Below are positions 45,748 to 53,287 of a DNA stretch of 64,000 bases, one piece after another (the first letter of the stretch is position 1; each line of letters starts with the position of its first letter). The stretch comes from G963664935 sp963664935 (lineage in GTDB: Bacteria; Pseudomonadota; Gammaproteobacteria; Methylococcales; G963664935). A program made the position numbers and the translations under genes. The stretch covers positions 682,001 to 746,000 of the forward strand of contig CAXXSE010000007.1 of assembly GCA_963664935.2 (NCBI GenBank). The letters are read 5' to 3'. The notes under the pieces are model-generated. The model had not been told where the DNA came from and did not search any database. It saw only the letters and a program-made list of their open reading frames with translations.

Positions 45748-46164
45748 TCAAAGATAACGGGCTAGGCTGCGTTGAATTTGCTGAAGCGTCGACAGGTGAT
45801 TCTGCAATACATCGTAAACGATCTTAAGGTCGATTTCGAGGTAATCATGTACCAAGATGTTGCGAAAACCCGTCATTTTGACCCACTGATCGCCTAATTC
45901 GGCATCGATATCGCCGTTCTCTTTCAACAGATTGGGAATATCGGTGCTCCGATTAACAATTCCCAGTTCGTTGTCAGCAATGACATGATTTCCCATATCG
46001 TTTACCGCTTCTATTGCAAGTTGGAGAAATCGTTCGACGCTACCATATCGTTCCGGATCCGCCGAAAAATCGGTATAGCTGTACTTGCGGCTTTGTTCCA
46101 AGATGCTGAGATATTCTGAGAGTTTTTGCAAGCGTTTACGCAATACTTCGGGATTAACCATCAA
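45748..46164 (-). CDS. hepT: HepT-type toxin (HEPN ribonuclease, DUF86)
   Basis: 138 residues, all helical, with the HEPN motif RNILVHDYLEID (Rx4HxY) at about residue 101 and the preceding FLQLAIEAVNDMGNHVIAD. In HepT/MntA systems the HEPN protein is a ribonuclease that the nucleotidyltransferase silences by AMPylation near the Rx4HxY motif. The start overlaps the antitoxin gene by 11 bases. Intact. Confidence 0.9.
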   Translation of the reverse strand: MMVNPEVLRKRLQKLSEYLSILEQSRKYSYTDFSADPERYGSVERFLQLAIEAVNDMGNHVIADNELGIVNRSTDIPNLLKENGDIDAELGDQWVKMTGFRNILVHDYLEIDLKIVYDVLQNHLSTLQQIQRSLARYL

Positions 46165-46564
46165 TCAATCTCTTTTTTAGTGCCGCTCGCTGAACACGTA
46201 GTATCGGAAGTAAATCTAAGTACTCGCGGATTACCCGGGAGTAGTATTCACCGCGATCAAATCCAAGTCGAGCGCATAGCATTTTGTTGGGTGACACAGC
46301 CTCGAAACGCAGAATAGGATCACTTTGACTCAGGTCGATAAGGTCTATGTTTTCAATGCCTTCTTTGGTCAGTTCAGCGAGAATCGACAGCTTGGGAAGT
46401 CCAATTTCCGCACTGGTCGATACCAATCCAAGATCAATATCACTGCCCGGAGTTGCGGTTCCTCTGGCGTACGAACCAAATAGGAATGCAGCATCAACTT
46501 CGGCAAATTGGCCGATGGTTTCTGCAATTGATTTTACGGTTTCAGCTGAGAGTATCACCGTCAT
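46154..46564 (-). CDS. mntA: MntA-type nucleotidyltransferase antitoxin
   Basis: 136 residues. The minimal nucleotidyltransferase motif is AAFLFGSYARGTATPGSDID, with GS and DxD at about residues 30-45. It is upstream of hepT in the same operon and would AMPylate HepT. Both partners are intact, making this the only clearly complete pair in the island. Confidence 0.9.
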   Translation of the reverse strand: MTVILSAETVKSIAETIGQFAEVDAAFLFGSYARGTATPGSDIDLGLVSTSAEIGLPKLSILAELTKEGIENIDLIDLSQSDPILRFEAVSPNKMLCARLGFDRGEYYSRVIREYLDLLPILRVQRAALKKRLIDG

Positions 46565-47114
46565 TTAATAGGCCCATCCAACCACGGATAGCGTTGCCGT
46601 ACGGGCATGCTTGCTGTGCGATTCGCCGAGCGGCTTACCATTTCTTTCCGCAAGCTTTCCTGTTTCTTGTTGATACGATTTTAAATTCATCTGAACGGGT
46701 ACCGCTATTAAAACGCATAATTCCACTACAGTTGGACAACTCTATTAAATCATGAATAAACATCTTGAGTTTAAAATTTCCAATAGCCGTACCGACTGAT
46801 TTTTTGATAACCATGTCCGCCAGTTTTAGCACCGTGACGATTTAAGCTGGGGTAGATAAGTGTCAAACTTTTGTCGACGCAGGTTTTACTCGGAAAACAA
46901 AGTTCGGGTCGGACCAAGCTATCTCTTTGAATTCCCAGTCTTTAATTATAAATAAAATGTGTAGTCACGCTTGAAAGCTCCTTTTTCGCCTCAAAATGGG
47001 CATTAGAAGCCATTAGTGGTTCTCCGAAGAAGCTGCCAGAGAATAGCCTGATCTACCGCAGACAAACCTGATTGGCCATATTACTCTCGTCGTTCGCTAT
47101 TCTCAGGCATCCTC
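46565..47114. other. Gap with decayed fragments
   Basis: About 550 bases with no intact gene. At 46799-46843 the minus strand keeps VLKLADMVIKK, a copy of the C-terminus of the coiled-coil gene at 48276. From 47027 to 47114 lies a degenerate MITE-1: left end GAAGCTGCCAGAGAATAG, right end complement GGAGGATGCCTGAGAATAG. Confidence 0.55.
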
Positions 47115-47281
47115 CTAGGAGGCTGTCCGAGAATAGGAGCCGTAGCGAGGGAAAGCTGGTTTGAGCGTGATTTTTTCATTATTTGAGGCGAATACTTGCT
47201 GTATTTAACGAAAATAATGGGAAAATCAGGCCAAATCCAGCTTTTCCGCAGTAGGCTCTCTATTCTCGGACAGCCTCCTAG
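47115..47281. mobile_element. MITE-1 copy, 167 bp with CTAG borders
   Basis: CTAGGAGGCTGTCCGAGAAT at 47115-47134 is mirrored exactly at 47262-47281. Like the 30748 copy it has AGCGAGGGAAAGC inside the left arm and CTTTTCCGCAGTAGGCT inside the right. The right CTAG gives the stop codon of the adjoining hepT-like pseudogene. Confidence 0.93.
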
Positions 47282-47601
47282 AGCGATGTATGAAGTTCTT
47301 TTATCTGCATGTTCAACACGGGAAGGTCAACCTCAATGGTTCGCCACACTACGGACAAATCCACTTTGAAATAACCATGCGCAAGGGTATTCCTCATTTA
47401 ATAGGCTATCATCCACGGTACCTCGGGGTGTTCATCGGCAAAATGAGCACAGTGTTTCTCGATATTGTGGGCTGCCTCCCCAATTACTTCAAAATTGCGG
47501 ATCACTGCGTCTTGGGTACGGTGATCTTGAACAAAAGCTAACTCATCCATATTTTCGACATACTCGTTAATCCGACTGATAGCTTCGAGTATATGTGTAA
47601 G
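47278..47601 (-). pseudogene. HepT-like toxin (DUF86), broken
   Basis: The minus strand reads THILEAISRINEYVENMDEL, VIRNFEVIGEAAHNIEKH, VPWMIAY, stop (47398-47400), then MRNTLAHGYFKVDLSVVW and a stop at the MITE border. MRNxLAHGYF is the HEPN Rx4HxY motif. There is one in-frame TAA just before that motif and no start codon at the 5' end, so no active toxin is made. Confidence 0.85.
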
Positions 47602-47609
47602 TTAATGGA

Positions 47610-47924
47610 TCAAACGTGGTAAATCGGTAGGACCCATACTTGGCGGGCCTCCTTGAGCACCCGATCCCGGAAATTGTCGGAAAGCCCATTAGGGGTCAGC
47701 ACATCGACCTCCACACCGAGAAGTATTTTCAGTTCATAACGCATGGCTCCAATGTCCATGAGGGTTGTATCGGGGGTTGTATCCACAAGGAGATCGAGAT
47801 CACTGGCATCGGTATCATGCCCACTGAGTACAGACCCAAACACCCTAGCATTAGCTGCGTGATGCCGTGCGACAATTTGCCGAATGGCCGCCCTATGATA
47901 TTCCAAAGCAACAGATGGTTTCAT
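47610..47924 (-). CDS. MNT-type nucleotidyltransferase antitoxin
   Basis: 104 residues. The motif is ARVFGSVLSGHDTDASDLDL with GS and DLD, followed by YELKILLGVEVDVLTPNGL. It precedes the broken hepT-like gene, its natural partner. Intact although its toxin is dead. Confidence 0.87.
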   Translation of the reverse strand: MKPSVALEYHRAAIRQIVARHHAANARVFGSVLSGHDTDASDLDLLVDTTPDTTLMDIGAMRYELKILLGVEVDVLTPNGLSDNFRDRVLKEARQVWVLPIYHV

Positions 47925-47976
47925 GGCAGTTCTTACGGAACCAATAGGGTCAGACTCGATTGAATAATAATTTACT

Positions 47977-48086
47977 CCGATTTACTTACTTTCCGTTGCT
48001 GTTAAACCGATACTGATATTGAAACTAATTATATTTCTATAATTTTGTTCGCGAAATTGTGCGCAATGTATCCGGGTTTTTATTTA
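47977..48086. repeat. Dispersed repeat RptC copy 1
   Basis: CCGATTTACTTACTTTCCGT to CAATGTATCCGGGT, about 110 bases, recurs at 52139-52250 with about 85 percent identity. The rest of 47925-48275 holds no gene. Confidence 0.75.
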
Positions 48087-48275
48087 ATTTGCTAAATCCT
48101 ATTTTTTATCTTGCTAATACCTGAATCCATGATGTTACTACGACACCAGGCAAGCTCTTGATCCTCTGTGAAACCAATATCTTACATCCCGCCATCTGCA
48201 TTGAAGTCACTGATTTAGGTAAAACTTAAGTCTCTATTGAGTTTGCCGTAATAAAATACTTTTCGGCACAACCGA

Positions 48276-48662
48276 TCATTTGACAAACATGTCCGCCAGT
48301 TTTAATACGGTGACAATTAAGGCGATCATGCCGATGGACCAACGCATGTTAGTGTTGATCGCTCGTTCTATTTTCAGCTCTATATTTTTTTCAAAAGCAT
48401 CGAAACGACCATTAATTTCCGCTTTTAATAATTCGAACTTACCCTCTAATCCTTGGAATTTCGATTCCAAAGCCTGTACGCTTGATGTGCCCTCATCCAA
48501 CCTTCGGTCTAAATGATTAATGTGGTTGTATTGCGATTTTAGCAACAAGGTGTTGATGTCTTCGTTGCTTAAACCCTCCCCTCTGGAAAATCTTTGCTCG
48601 ATTTCCTGAACCTTGGGGGTGATCATTTCGATCAGCAGGTCATCTACGTTGGTTTCTTTCAT
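48276..48662 (-). CDS. Small coiled-coil protein with C-terminal membrane anchor
   Basis: 128 residues from ATG 48662 (MKETNVDDLLIEMITPK), with AGGAA just upstream; a TTG at 48689 would add nine residues. Heptad-like helices (ALESKFQGLEGKFELLKAEI) are followed by MRWSIGMIALIVTVLKLADM, a membrane segment. It resembles DUF1640-type coiled-coil proteins common in repeat-rich gammaproteobacteria. Function unknown. A fragment of the same gene is at 46799-46843. Confidence 0.65.
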   Translation of the reverse strand: MKETNVDDLLIEMITPKVQEIEQRFSRGEGLSNEDINTLLLKSQYNHINHLDRRLDEGTSSVQALESKFQGLEGKFELLKAEINGRFDAFEKNIELKIERAINTNMRWSIGMIALIVTVLKLADMFVK

Positions 48663-48817
48663 ATTTCCTAATAGAATTGGGTGGTTCAATTATATCACGT
48701 GCCGGTAAGAAGGCGTTTTGGGCAATCCAACGGAATATTCAGACTCGAAAGATCGGGCGAAAAAACCCTTCTTGTTTAGATCGTTATCGCGGCTGAACCA
48801 GGACCTTTTCCGGCAGC

Positions 48818-49264
48818 TTAGTCGTGTGGATAAGTTTCGAGAATAGGGTTCCAGATACGGCGCAGTCCAAGATTTTGGAAATCCTTGGTGTTTACGGTTG
48901 CAAGATCGGTAACGCCATGGTGTTGAAGGGTCAAGGCCAAGCGAACATCGAAGATCTTTCGTCTTGAAAATGCCGGTTCACCGGCTATTTCCCATACGGA
49001 TTCCATGACCGGTGCATTTTCGACGAGCCGCCATTTTGGATTTTGGCGGTAGAGGCAGCAAATTTCCACCGCTTGCTCGGAGGGCAATGGTTGTTTTAAA
49101 ACTGAGGGATTGCGGAGCAAAACGTAGAGTTCGACCAGGACCAATTCACATATAACCAGGTCGTCTCGGTGACTACAATCTAGCACAAATTGGTACGCTG
49201 CCTGATGCTCTGCACAATCTATATTTTGTGCATAGAGCAAGATATTGGTATCAATAGATATCAA
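48818..49264 (-). CDS. vapC: VapC-type PIN-domain toxin
   Basis: 148 residues. PIN acidic residues lie in MISIDTNILLYAQNID (D5), VICELVLVELYVLLRNP (E), KIFDVRLALTLQHHGV (D) and LATVNTKDFQNLGL (D). It would cut RNA. The partner antitoxin directly upstream is frameshifted. The start overlaps the restored antitoxin frame by about 8 bases. Confidence 0.88.
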   Translation of the reverse strand: MISIDTNILLYAQNIDCAEHQAAYQFVLDCSHRDDLVICELVLVELYVLLRNPSVLKQPLPSEQAVEICCLYRQNPKWRLVENAPVMESVWEIAGEPAFSRRKIFDVRLALTLQHHGVTDLATVNTKDFQNLGLRRIWNPILETYPHD

Positions 49265-49514
49265 GTTTTTTCGATGTCGTGAAGCGGCATGTTTGCCAAT
49301 TCACGCCAATCATCAGGGGAAGCTAAAAAGCTACCAAGATGCCGGGGATTTGGTGGGGACCAGGCTTGAGAAGGCTGTATTGTGGGGGGTATACTCGCGC
49401 CATATATTCGATGCCTCGACGCATGACTTCCGCCAGCGACATTTCCCGCTCACGCGCAATGCGCTTTGCTTCTTTATAAAGCTCATCAGGTAGTTGAACT
49501 TGAGTTTTCACCAT
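49257..49514 (-). pseudogene. VapB-like ribbon-helix-helix antitoxin, frameshifted
   Basis: ATG 49514 starts VKTQVQLPDELYKEAKRIAR and EMSLAEVMRRGIEYMAR, an Arc-type DNA-binding domain. At about 49365-49370 the frame changes. In the other frame the C-terminus reads SPPNPRHLGSFLASPDDWRE and LANMPLHDIEKT, the usual toxin-binding tail. As read, the protein stops at 49323 with a wrong tail (PGILVAF). DNA binding may remain; toxin neutralisation is likely lost. Confidence 0.78.
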
Positions 49515-49570
49515 GATGGTAAATTACCATGCCATCAATATAATATCAACAATCGAGAGCAAACCAATAG

Positions 49571-49824
49571 AAACCAATAGGGTCAGTCTCGAAAGATGTG
49601 GTTAATTTTTGGGGCTAAATCTTTCGATACGCTATTCGTCAATCAAATGTCACCGAGCCATTGCCGAAAATAAAATCCGAAGTCGAATTTAAGTTCAATA
49701 CCAATAGATTCTAATGCCTGCCATTTCAATGTGTTACTGAATCATAATCCGTACGTATGGTGTGCCGCCTGCATGGAATCCACTGAAAACGATTATAAAT
49801 GTGGTGGCGGTATCATGCGATTAG
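49571..49824. repeat. Dispersed repeat RptB copy 2 (254 bp)
   Basis: The second copy of the 45203-45456 repeat, with only about ten differences. It ends nine bases before the stop of the next PIN toxin gene, just as RptA ends at a toxin stop. This suggests transfer together with toxin-gene 3' ends. Confidence 0.9.
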
Positions 49825-49832
49825 CTCTAGCG

Positions 49833-50230
49833 TTAATTTCTAATCAGCTGAACCCGTATCCTCGTGCCCGGTACATCGTTCATCGCCTTATCGCGTGTCA
49901 GCAGTGTCGCACCCAGAGCCTCAGCAAGAACGACGTAAATAGCATCGTACATCGTCAGATTGTTCGCAAGCTGAAAGGCACGCGTAAGCAACCGCTCATG
50001 GGGATAACGTTTTAGCGGTAGGTCAAGAAGGTCGCCGATCGCCTGCCGAGCACGCTGATGTTCCAGTTCACCGCGCAACACAAAACGACGGAGAACCTGA
50101 GCAACTTCGACATCCAATAGGTGGGGCACAGTCAGTATTTCGGCATTCTGAATCAAAGGCTGAATCTCACCGCAATAGGGTTGCCGAGCCAACAGGACAT
50201 CGATAATTACAGAAGCATCGAGAAACAGAT
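49833..50230 (-). pseudogene. VapC-type PIN toxin with a disturbed start
   Basis: The frame carries all PIN acids: FLDASVIIDVLLARQ, VPHLLDVEVAQVLRR, LTMYDAIYVVLAEALG and LLTRDKAMND. No normal start is in frame. The ATG that overlaps the antitoxin stop (ATGATC) is one base out of register: one base fewer would give MIFLDASVIIDV. A start inside (CTG or later GTG) could be used, but would lose or risk the first aspartate. Probably inactive. Confidence 0.72.
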
Positions 50231-50469
50231 CATCGAGTGGCGCGTTCTACCTGAAACGCTTTAAGGCTATCTTCCTTTGTCATAACCTTATCCCTGTTAT
50301 GGATGCGATCCAGCACATCCTCCAACAATGGGGTTTTTGCGATCAGAGTCAATTCCTTTACAAGATATTCGGAGAGGCTTGTTCCCTGGTTTACCGTCCT
50401 TAATTTCAGCAACTTATGGATGTCATCCGGTAGATGACGAATTTGAACCATCTTGCTCATGTTTTTCAC
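50230..50469 (-). CDS. FitA/VapB-type ribbon-helix-helix antitoxin
   Basis: 79 residues: MVQIRHLPDDIHKLLKLRTV, GTSLSEYLVKELTLIAKTP, then a C-terminal tail IHNRDKVMTKEDSLKAF. The pattern is that of FitA-like antitoxins paired with PIN toxins. It has its own promoter side and is intact. Confidence 0.85.
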   Translation of the reverse strand: MKNMSKMVQIRHLPDDIHKLLKLRTVNQGTSLSEYLVKELTLIAKTPLLEDVLDRIHNRDKVMTKEDSLKAFQVERATR

Positions 50470-50546
50470 ACCATTTCATGTTTAAAACATTTGCATTGTA
50501 GCATCGACTTTTAATAGTTGGACAGGTGGTTCAAATAAAACGCTTA

Positions 50547-50586
50547 AATAGGATCAGACACACATTAAATAATTTGTATCTGATCC
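50547..50586. repeat. Short inverted repeat left of the IS630 element
   Basis: AGGATCAGA (about 50543-50551) and TCTGATCCT (50579-50587) are exact complements around a 27-base AT-rich loop. It lies directly at the left edge of the IS630 element and may have been its target. Confidence 0.6.
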
Positions 50587-50588
50587 TA

Positions 50589-51805
50589 GCAGTCTGTCAA
50601 TGTTGTATTGACGGGTATAGTGATTTCAATTTTATCCGTGCATCGGCGGTGGTAAAGCGCCAGTTTACAAATACCGCTTTTTGATTTCTTTGTTTTTGCC
50701 ATGCGTTTATTTCAGTTCGTAATGTGCTTTGATCAGCTATTCTTCGATCAAGACACTGACGACTTAACACCCCAATCTCTATTTCTGCCATATCAAGCCA
50801 ACTGCCATGCTTTGGCGTGTAATGAATTTCCAGCCTTTCTGCAATTCGACGTGCTTCCTCGGGTGCAAACGCTTCATACAGTGATCCTAATTTATGCGTG
50901 TTTAAGTTATCCATTACTAAAATGATTTTTTTATCGGGGTAGTGTTCATCTACTAATTCCTTAATGAGATGTGCCCAGTCCACTTTAGTATGCCGGTTTG
51001 TGACCTTGACATGCCTCCAGCCCTCAAGCGGTGCGAATAGCATAAACAGATTACTGACGCCATTTCGTTCATATTCAAAATCATATATTTCAGATTCTCC
51101 AGAACGCATCGGTAACGGGGTACGCGTTTCTTTTGTATGCTGCTTGCTCGTTTCATCCATACACACCAAAACCTCATCTTGTGTAAAAGGACGTTGATAG
51201 ACCTCTAATATATATTCCATTGCACACACGAAGTCTGCATTAGATTTAGGCGGAATGCACCAGCATTGTTTTAGCCACGGTTTGAGTTCGTTTTTTTTAG
51301 TGTCTGCCTAATCGTTTCATGGCTTATGCTCTCTGTTATAGTGCATTCAACTAATCGTTCAGAGAGTAGCCGTAATGTCCAATCTACCCGTCCCTCCGGA
51401 GCTTGCGAACAGGCTGTTGCTTCTCCTGCTCCATCCAGATTTTTTGATCGGTATCTTTTTTGAGGCTTTGGATTAACGGCACTCCCCAATCCTTCTTCTA
51501 CAAATCGCTTTCGCACGCGTTCAATACTTCGTAGGCTTGTACCCAATGCCCTGGCTATTTCTTTATCCTTTTTTTTACCCTCAGAACTGGTTTCGTCGCT
51601 AAGTAACAAAATTCGAGCGTGGGTCTGTTTATGTGCTGCAGCTTTTCCTTTTGATACAATCTCTTTTAGCTCAAGCCTTTCTTCGTTCGTTAAATTAACG
51701 CGGTAGATTTTTGCGGACATGTTTAGCGTTTGGGTTTCAATTGCTTAGAATTAAAACCTAACATTCTACTTTAATTAATCGTCAATACAACATTGACAGA
51801 CTACT
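50589..51805 (-). mobile_element. IS630-family element (1217 bp)
   Basis: The ends GCAGTCTGTCAATGTTGTAT and, as complement of the right, GTAGTCTGTCAATGTTGTAT differ at one position, and similarity goes on to TGACG. It is flanked by TA on both sides (50587-50588, 51806-51807), the usual IS630 target duplication. The right TA is part of the CTAG border of a MITE-1, so the IS went into or next to that element. Confidence 0.92.
50597..51720 (-). CDS. IS630-family transposase, two frames joined by a -1 shift at A8
   Basis: Frame 1 (51720-51271) is the helix-turn-helix part: LSDETSSEGKKKDKEIARAL, SLRSIERVRKRFVEEGLG. Frame 2 restores LKPWLKQCWCIPPKSNADF and the DDE domain: VCMDETSKQ, IILVMDNLNTHKLGSL and HGSWLDMAEIEIGVLSRQ. 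The switch lies at eight A on the coding strand (about 51291-51298) and is a -1 shift. That matches programmed frameshifting known in IS630 elements, so this may be a working gene of about 370 residues rather than a pseudogene. Confidence 0.82.
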
Positions 51806-51893
51806 AGGAGGCCGTCCGAGAATGGAGAGCCTACTGCGGAAAAGCGGATTTTGGCCCATTTTATGAAATACATCCTTGTATTTCACAATGAAT
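51805..51893. repeat. Left half of a MITE-1
   Basis: CTAGGAGGCCGTCCGAGAAT opens a MITE-1 whose inner sequence (GCCTACTGCGGAAAAGCGGA) is recognisable. It is cut at about 51893, where RptA-linked sequence begins. Its CTAG holds the TA used by the IS630 element. Confidence 0.75.
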
Positions 51894-51903
51894 GGGGTCA
51901 GAC

Positions 51904-52103
51904 ACAAATTAAACGCCGTCCCTTTGCTTAAGCCATCCGACAACCAGGTTCTTTTTTAACTCGGGAAATCCGGGGACACAATACATAATTAGCAGCAAAA
52001 ACCAAGTTGGGTAGGCATACGAATGTACCCACCGTTCTTATTCGCACAAACCATTTTATCGGGGTTCCGTGGGGATTGCCTCTGCATGTAAGTCACGCCG
52101 TTT
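51904..52103. repeat. Dispersed repeat RptA copy 2
   Basis: The second copy of 44822-45023. It is followed by RptC copy 2, whereas copy 1 is followed by the ParE-like remnant, so the repeats have been shuffled. No gene in 51808-52384. Confidence 0.85.
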
Positions 52104-52138
52104 GGGTACAATATAGGGTGAATTCAAGTTCCATCTCC

Positions 52139-52250
52139 CCGATTTACTTACTTTCCGTTTCTGTAAAACCGATATTGATATTTAACCTAATTCTATTCCG
52201 ATCCTTTTGTTCGCGAATTTGTGTGCAATGTATCCGGGTCTTTAGTTATT
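52139..52250. repeat. Dispersed repeat RptC copy 2
   Basis: Matches 47977-48086 (CCGATTTACTTACTTTCCGT start, CAATGTATCCGGGT end). Confidence 0.75.
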
Positions 52251-52384
52251 TCTGTCGTGCTCAATACAGGATATTGGGGACGTTTCCCTTTTTTTGGGAT
52301 TTTTTTAAATGAGGAAAAAGCGGTTGGATCGATTTTCGCCACATGAGAATGTGTAAAGGTAGCGTCGGTTTTCCTTGTCTATGT

Positions 52385-52762
52385 CTATTCAGGAAATAAA
52401 TCCAGATCGGGTATAAATTGGAAATCTTTTATATTGTAGGTGAGAAGCTTTGCGCGATTAACCAAGGCGGTTGCGGCAATTAAACTGTCGGGTATATCCA
52501 GGCCGTGGCTTTTTGCATATTGAGTTATCAGTTTTAATGCCAGGATCGAGATATTCGGGTTTACATGAATCACCTCAAACACATCTATAAATTGTTCAAG
52601 TTTTATAATTTCCTATTTATTACGCGCGCCAACAATCAATTCCATTGCTGTAACCGATGAAATACTCAGCGGTGGAGGCAAGGCTTGCACTATATTGATG
52701 GTCTCCTGTTGGCCTTTAAGAATTTCAATCAAGATATTACTATCAAGAATGATTACTTCCAT
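52385..52762 (-). pseudogene. VapC-type PIN toxin with a nonsense codon
   Basis: ATG 52762 gives MEVIILDSNILIEILKGQQE, ISSVTAMELIVGARNK, then TAG (52613-52615), then in the same frame EIIKLEQFIDVFEVIHVN, GLDIPDSLIAATALV and LLTYNIKDFQFIPDL. All PIN acidic positions are present. A single codon change made it a pseudogene. It overlaps the vapB stop by 10 bases. Confidence 0.9.
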
Positions 52763-52977
52763 GCCTTTTCACGGATAGAATCGATGGAAATATCATAGTC
52801 TTGCCAGAGGCCTGAAAAATTAGAAAGATTAATGGGCTGCTGCTTTTTAATTTGAGCTTCCATGTCTCTTTTCATCGCATCGCGGATATAAGCTGAGACA
52901 GAAAGGTTCAAACTGCTAGCTTTTTTCTTTTTAGACTCAAAGAATTGTTCTTCAAAATAAATTTGTGTTCGACGCAT
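52753..52977 (-). CDS. vapB: VapB-type antitoxin
   Basis: 74 residues from ATG 52977 (MRRTQIYFEEQFFESKKKKA); an upstream start at 52998 is less likely. A ribbon-helix-helix N-terminal half (SLNLSVSAYIRDAMKRDMEA) and the toxin-binding tail SNFSGLWQDYDISIDSIREK. Intact, with a dead toxin downstream. Confidence 0.86.
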   Translation of the reverse strand: MRRTQIYFEEQFFESKKKKASSLNLSVSAYIRDAMKRDMEAQIKKQQPINLSNFSGLWQDYDISIDSIREKAWK

Positions 52978-52998
52978 AGCATGCTCCAAAATATACAT

Positions 52999-53287
52999 TG
53001 TGATTATAGATCACTCACCCCAATGGCACGACTTTAACAAAATAGTGCACTTAAAACATAGTGTGATCGTATGGCTGGAGACCGAGCGATATAAATCACT
53101 AAGAGGCTGTCCGAGAACAGACTGATCTACTGCGGGAAAACAAAAAGCGACAACTAGTCTGACTTATAGGGGGTTCATTCGGGGCACCCGACGATCGAGC
53201 GCTTTAAAGAGGCTGATCGAAGAGCGATTGGCCCGTGCGGTCGGTCGCAACGGGCCCAAAGGGTGTGGTTAGACGGTGCTCGCCGGT
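52999..53287. other. Intergenic region with a MITE-1 fragment
   Basis: At 53099-53140 the left end of a MITE-1 is present in degenerate form (CTAAGAGGCTGTCCGAGAAC followed by CTACTGCGGGAAAAC). The remainder to 53287 has no gene I can support. Confidence 0.6.

Noticed and set aside
47290..47541. 83-codon plus-strand frame
   Set aside because: It is the antisense of the HepT-like pseudogene, which has clear HEPN motifs.
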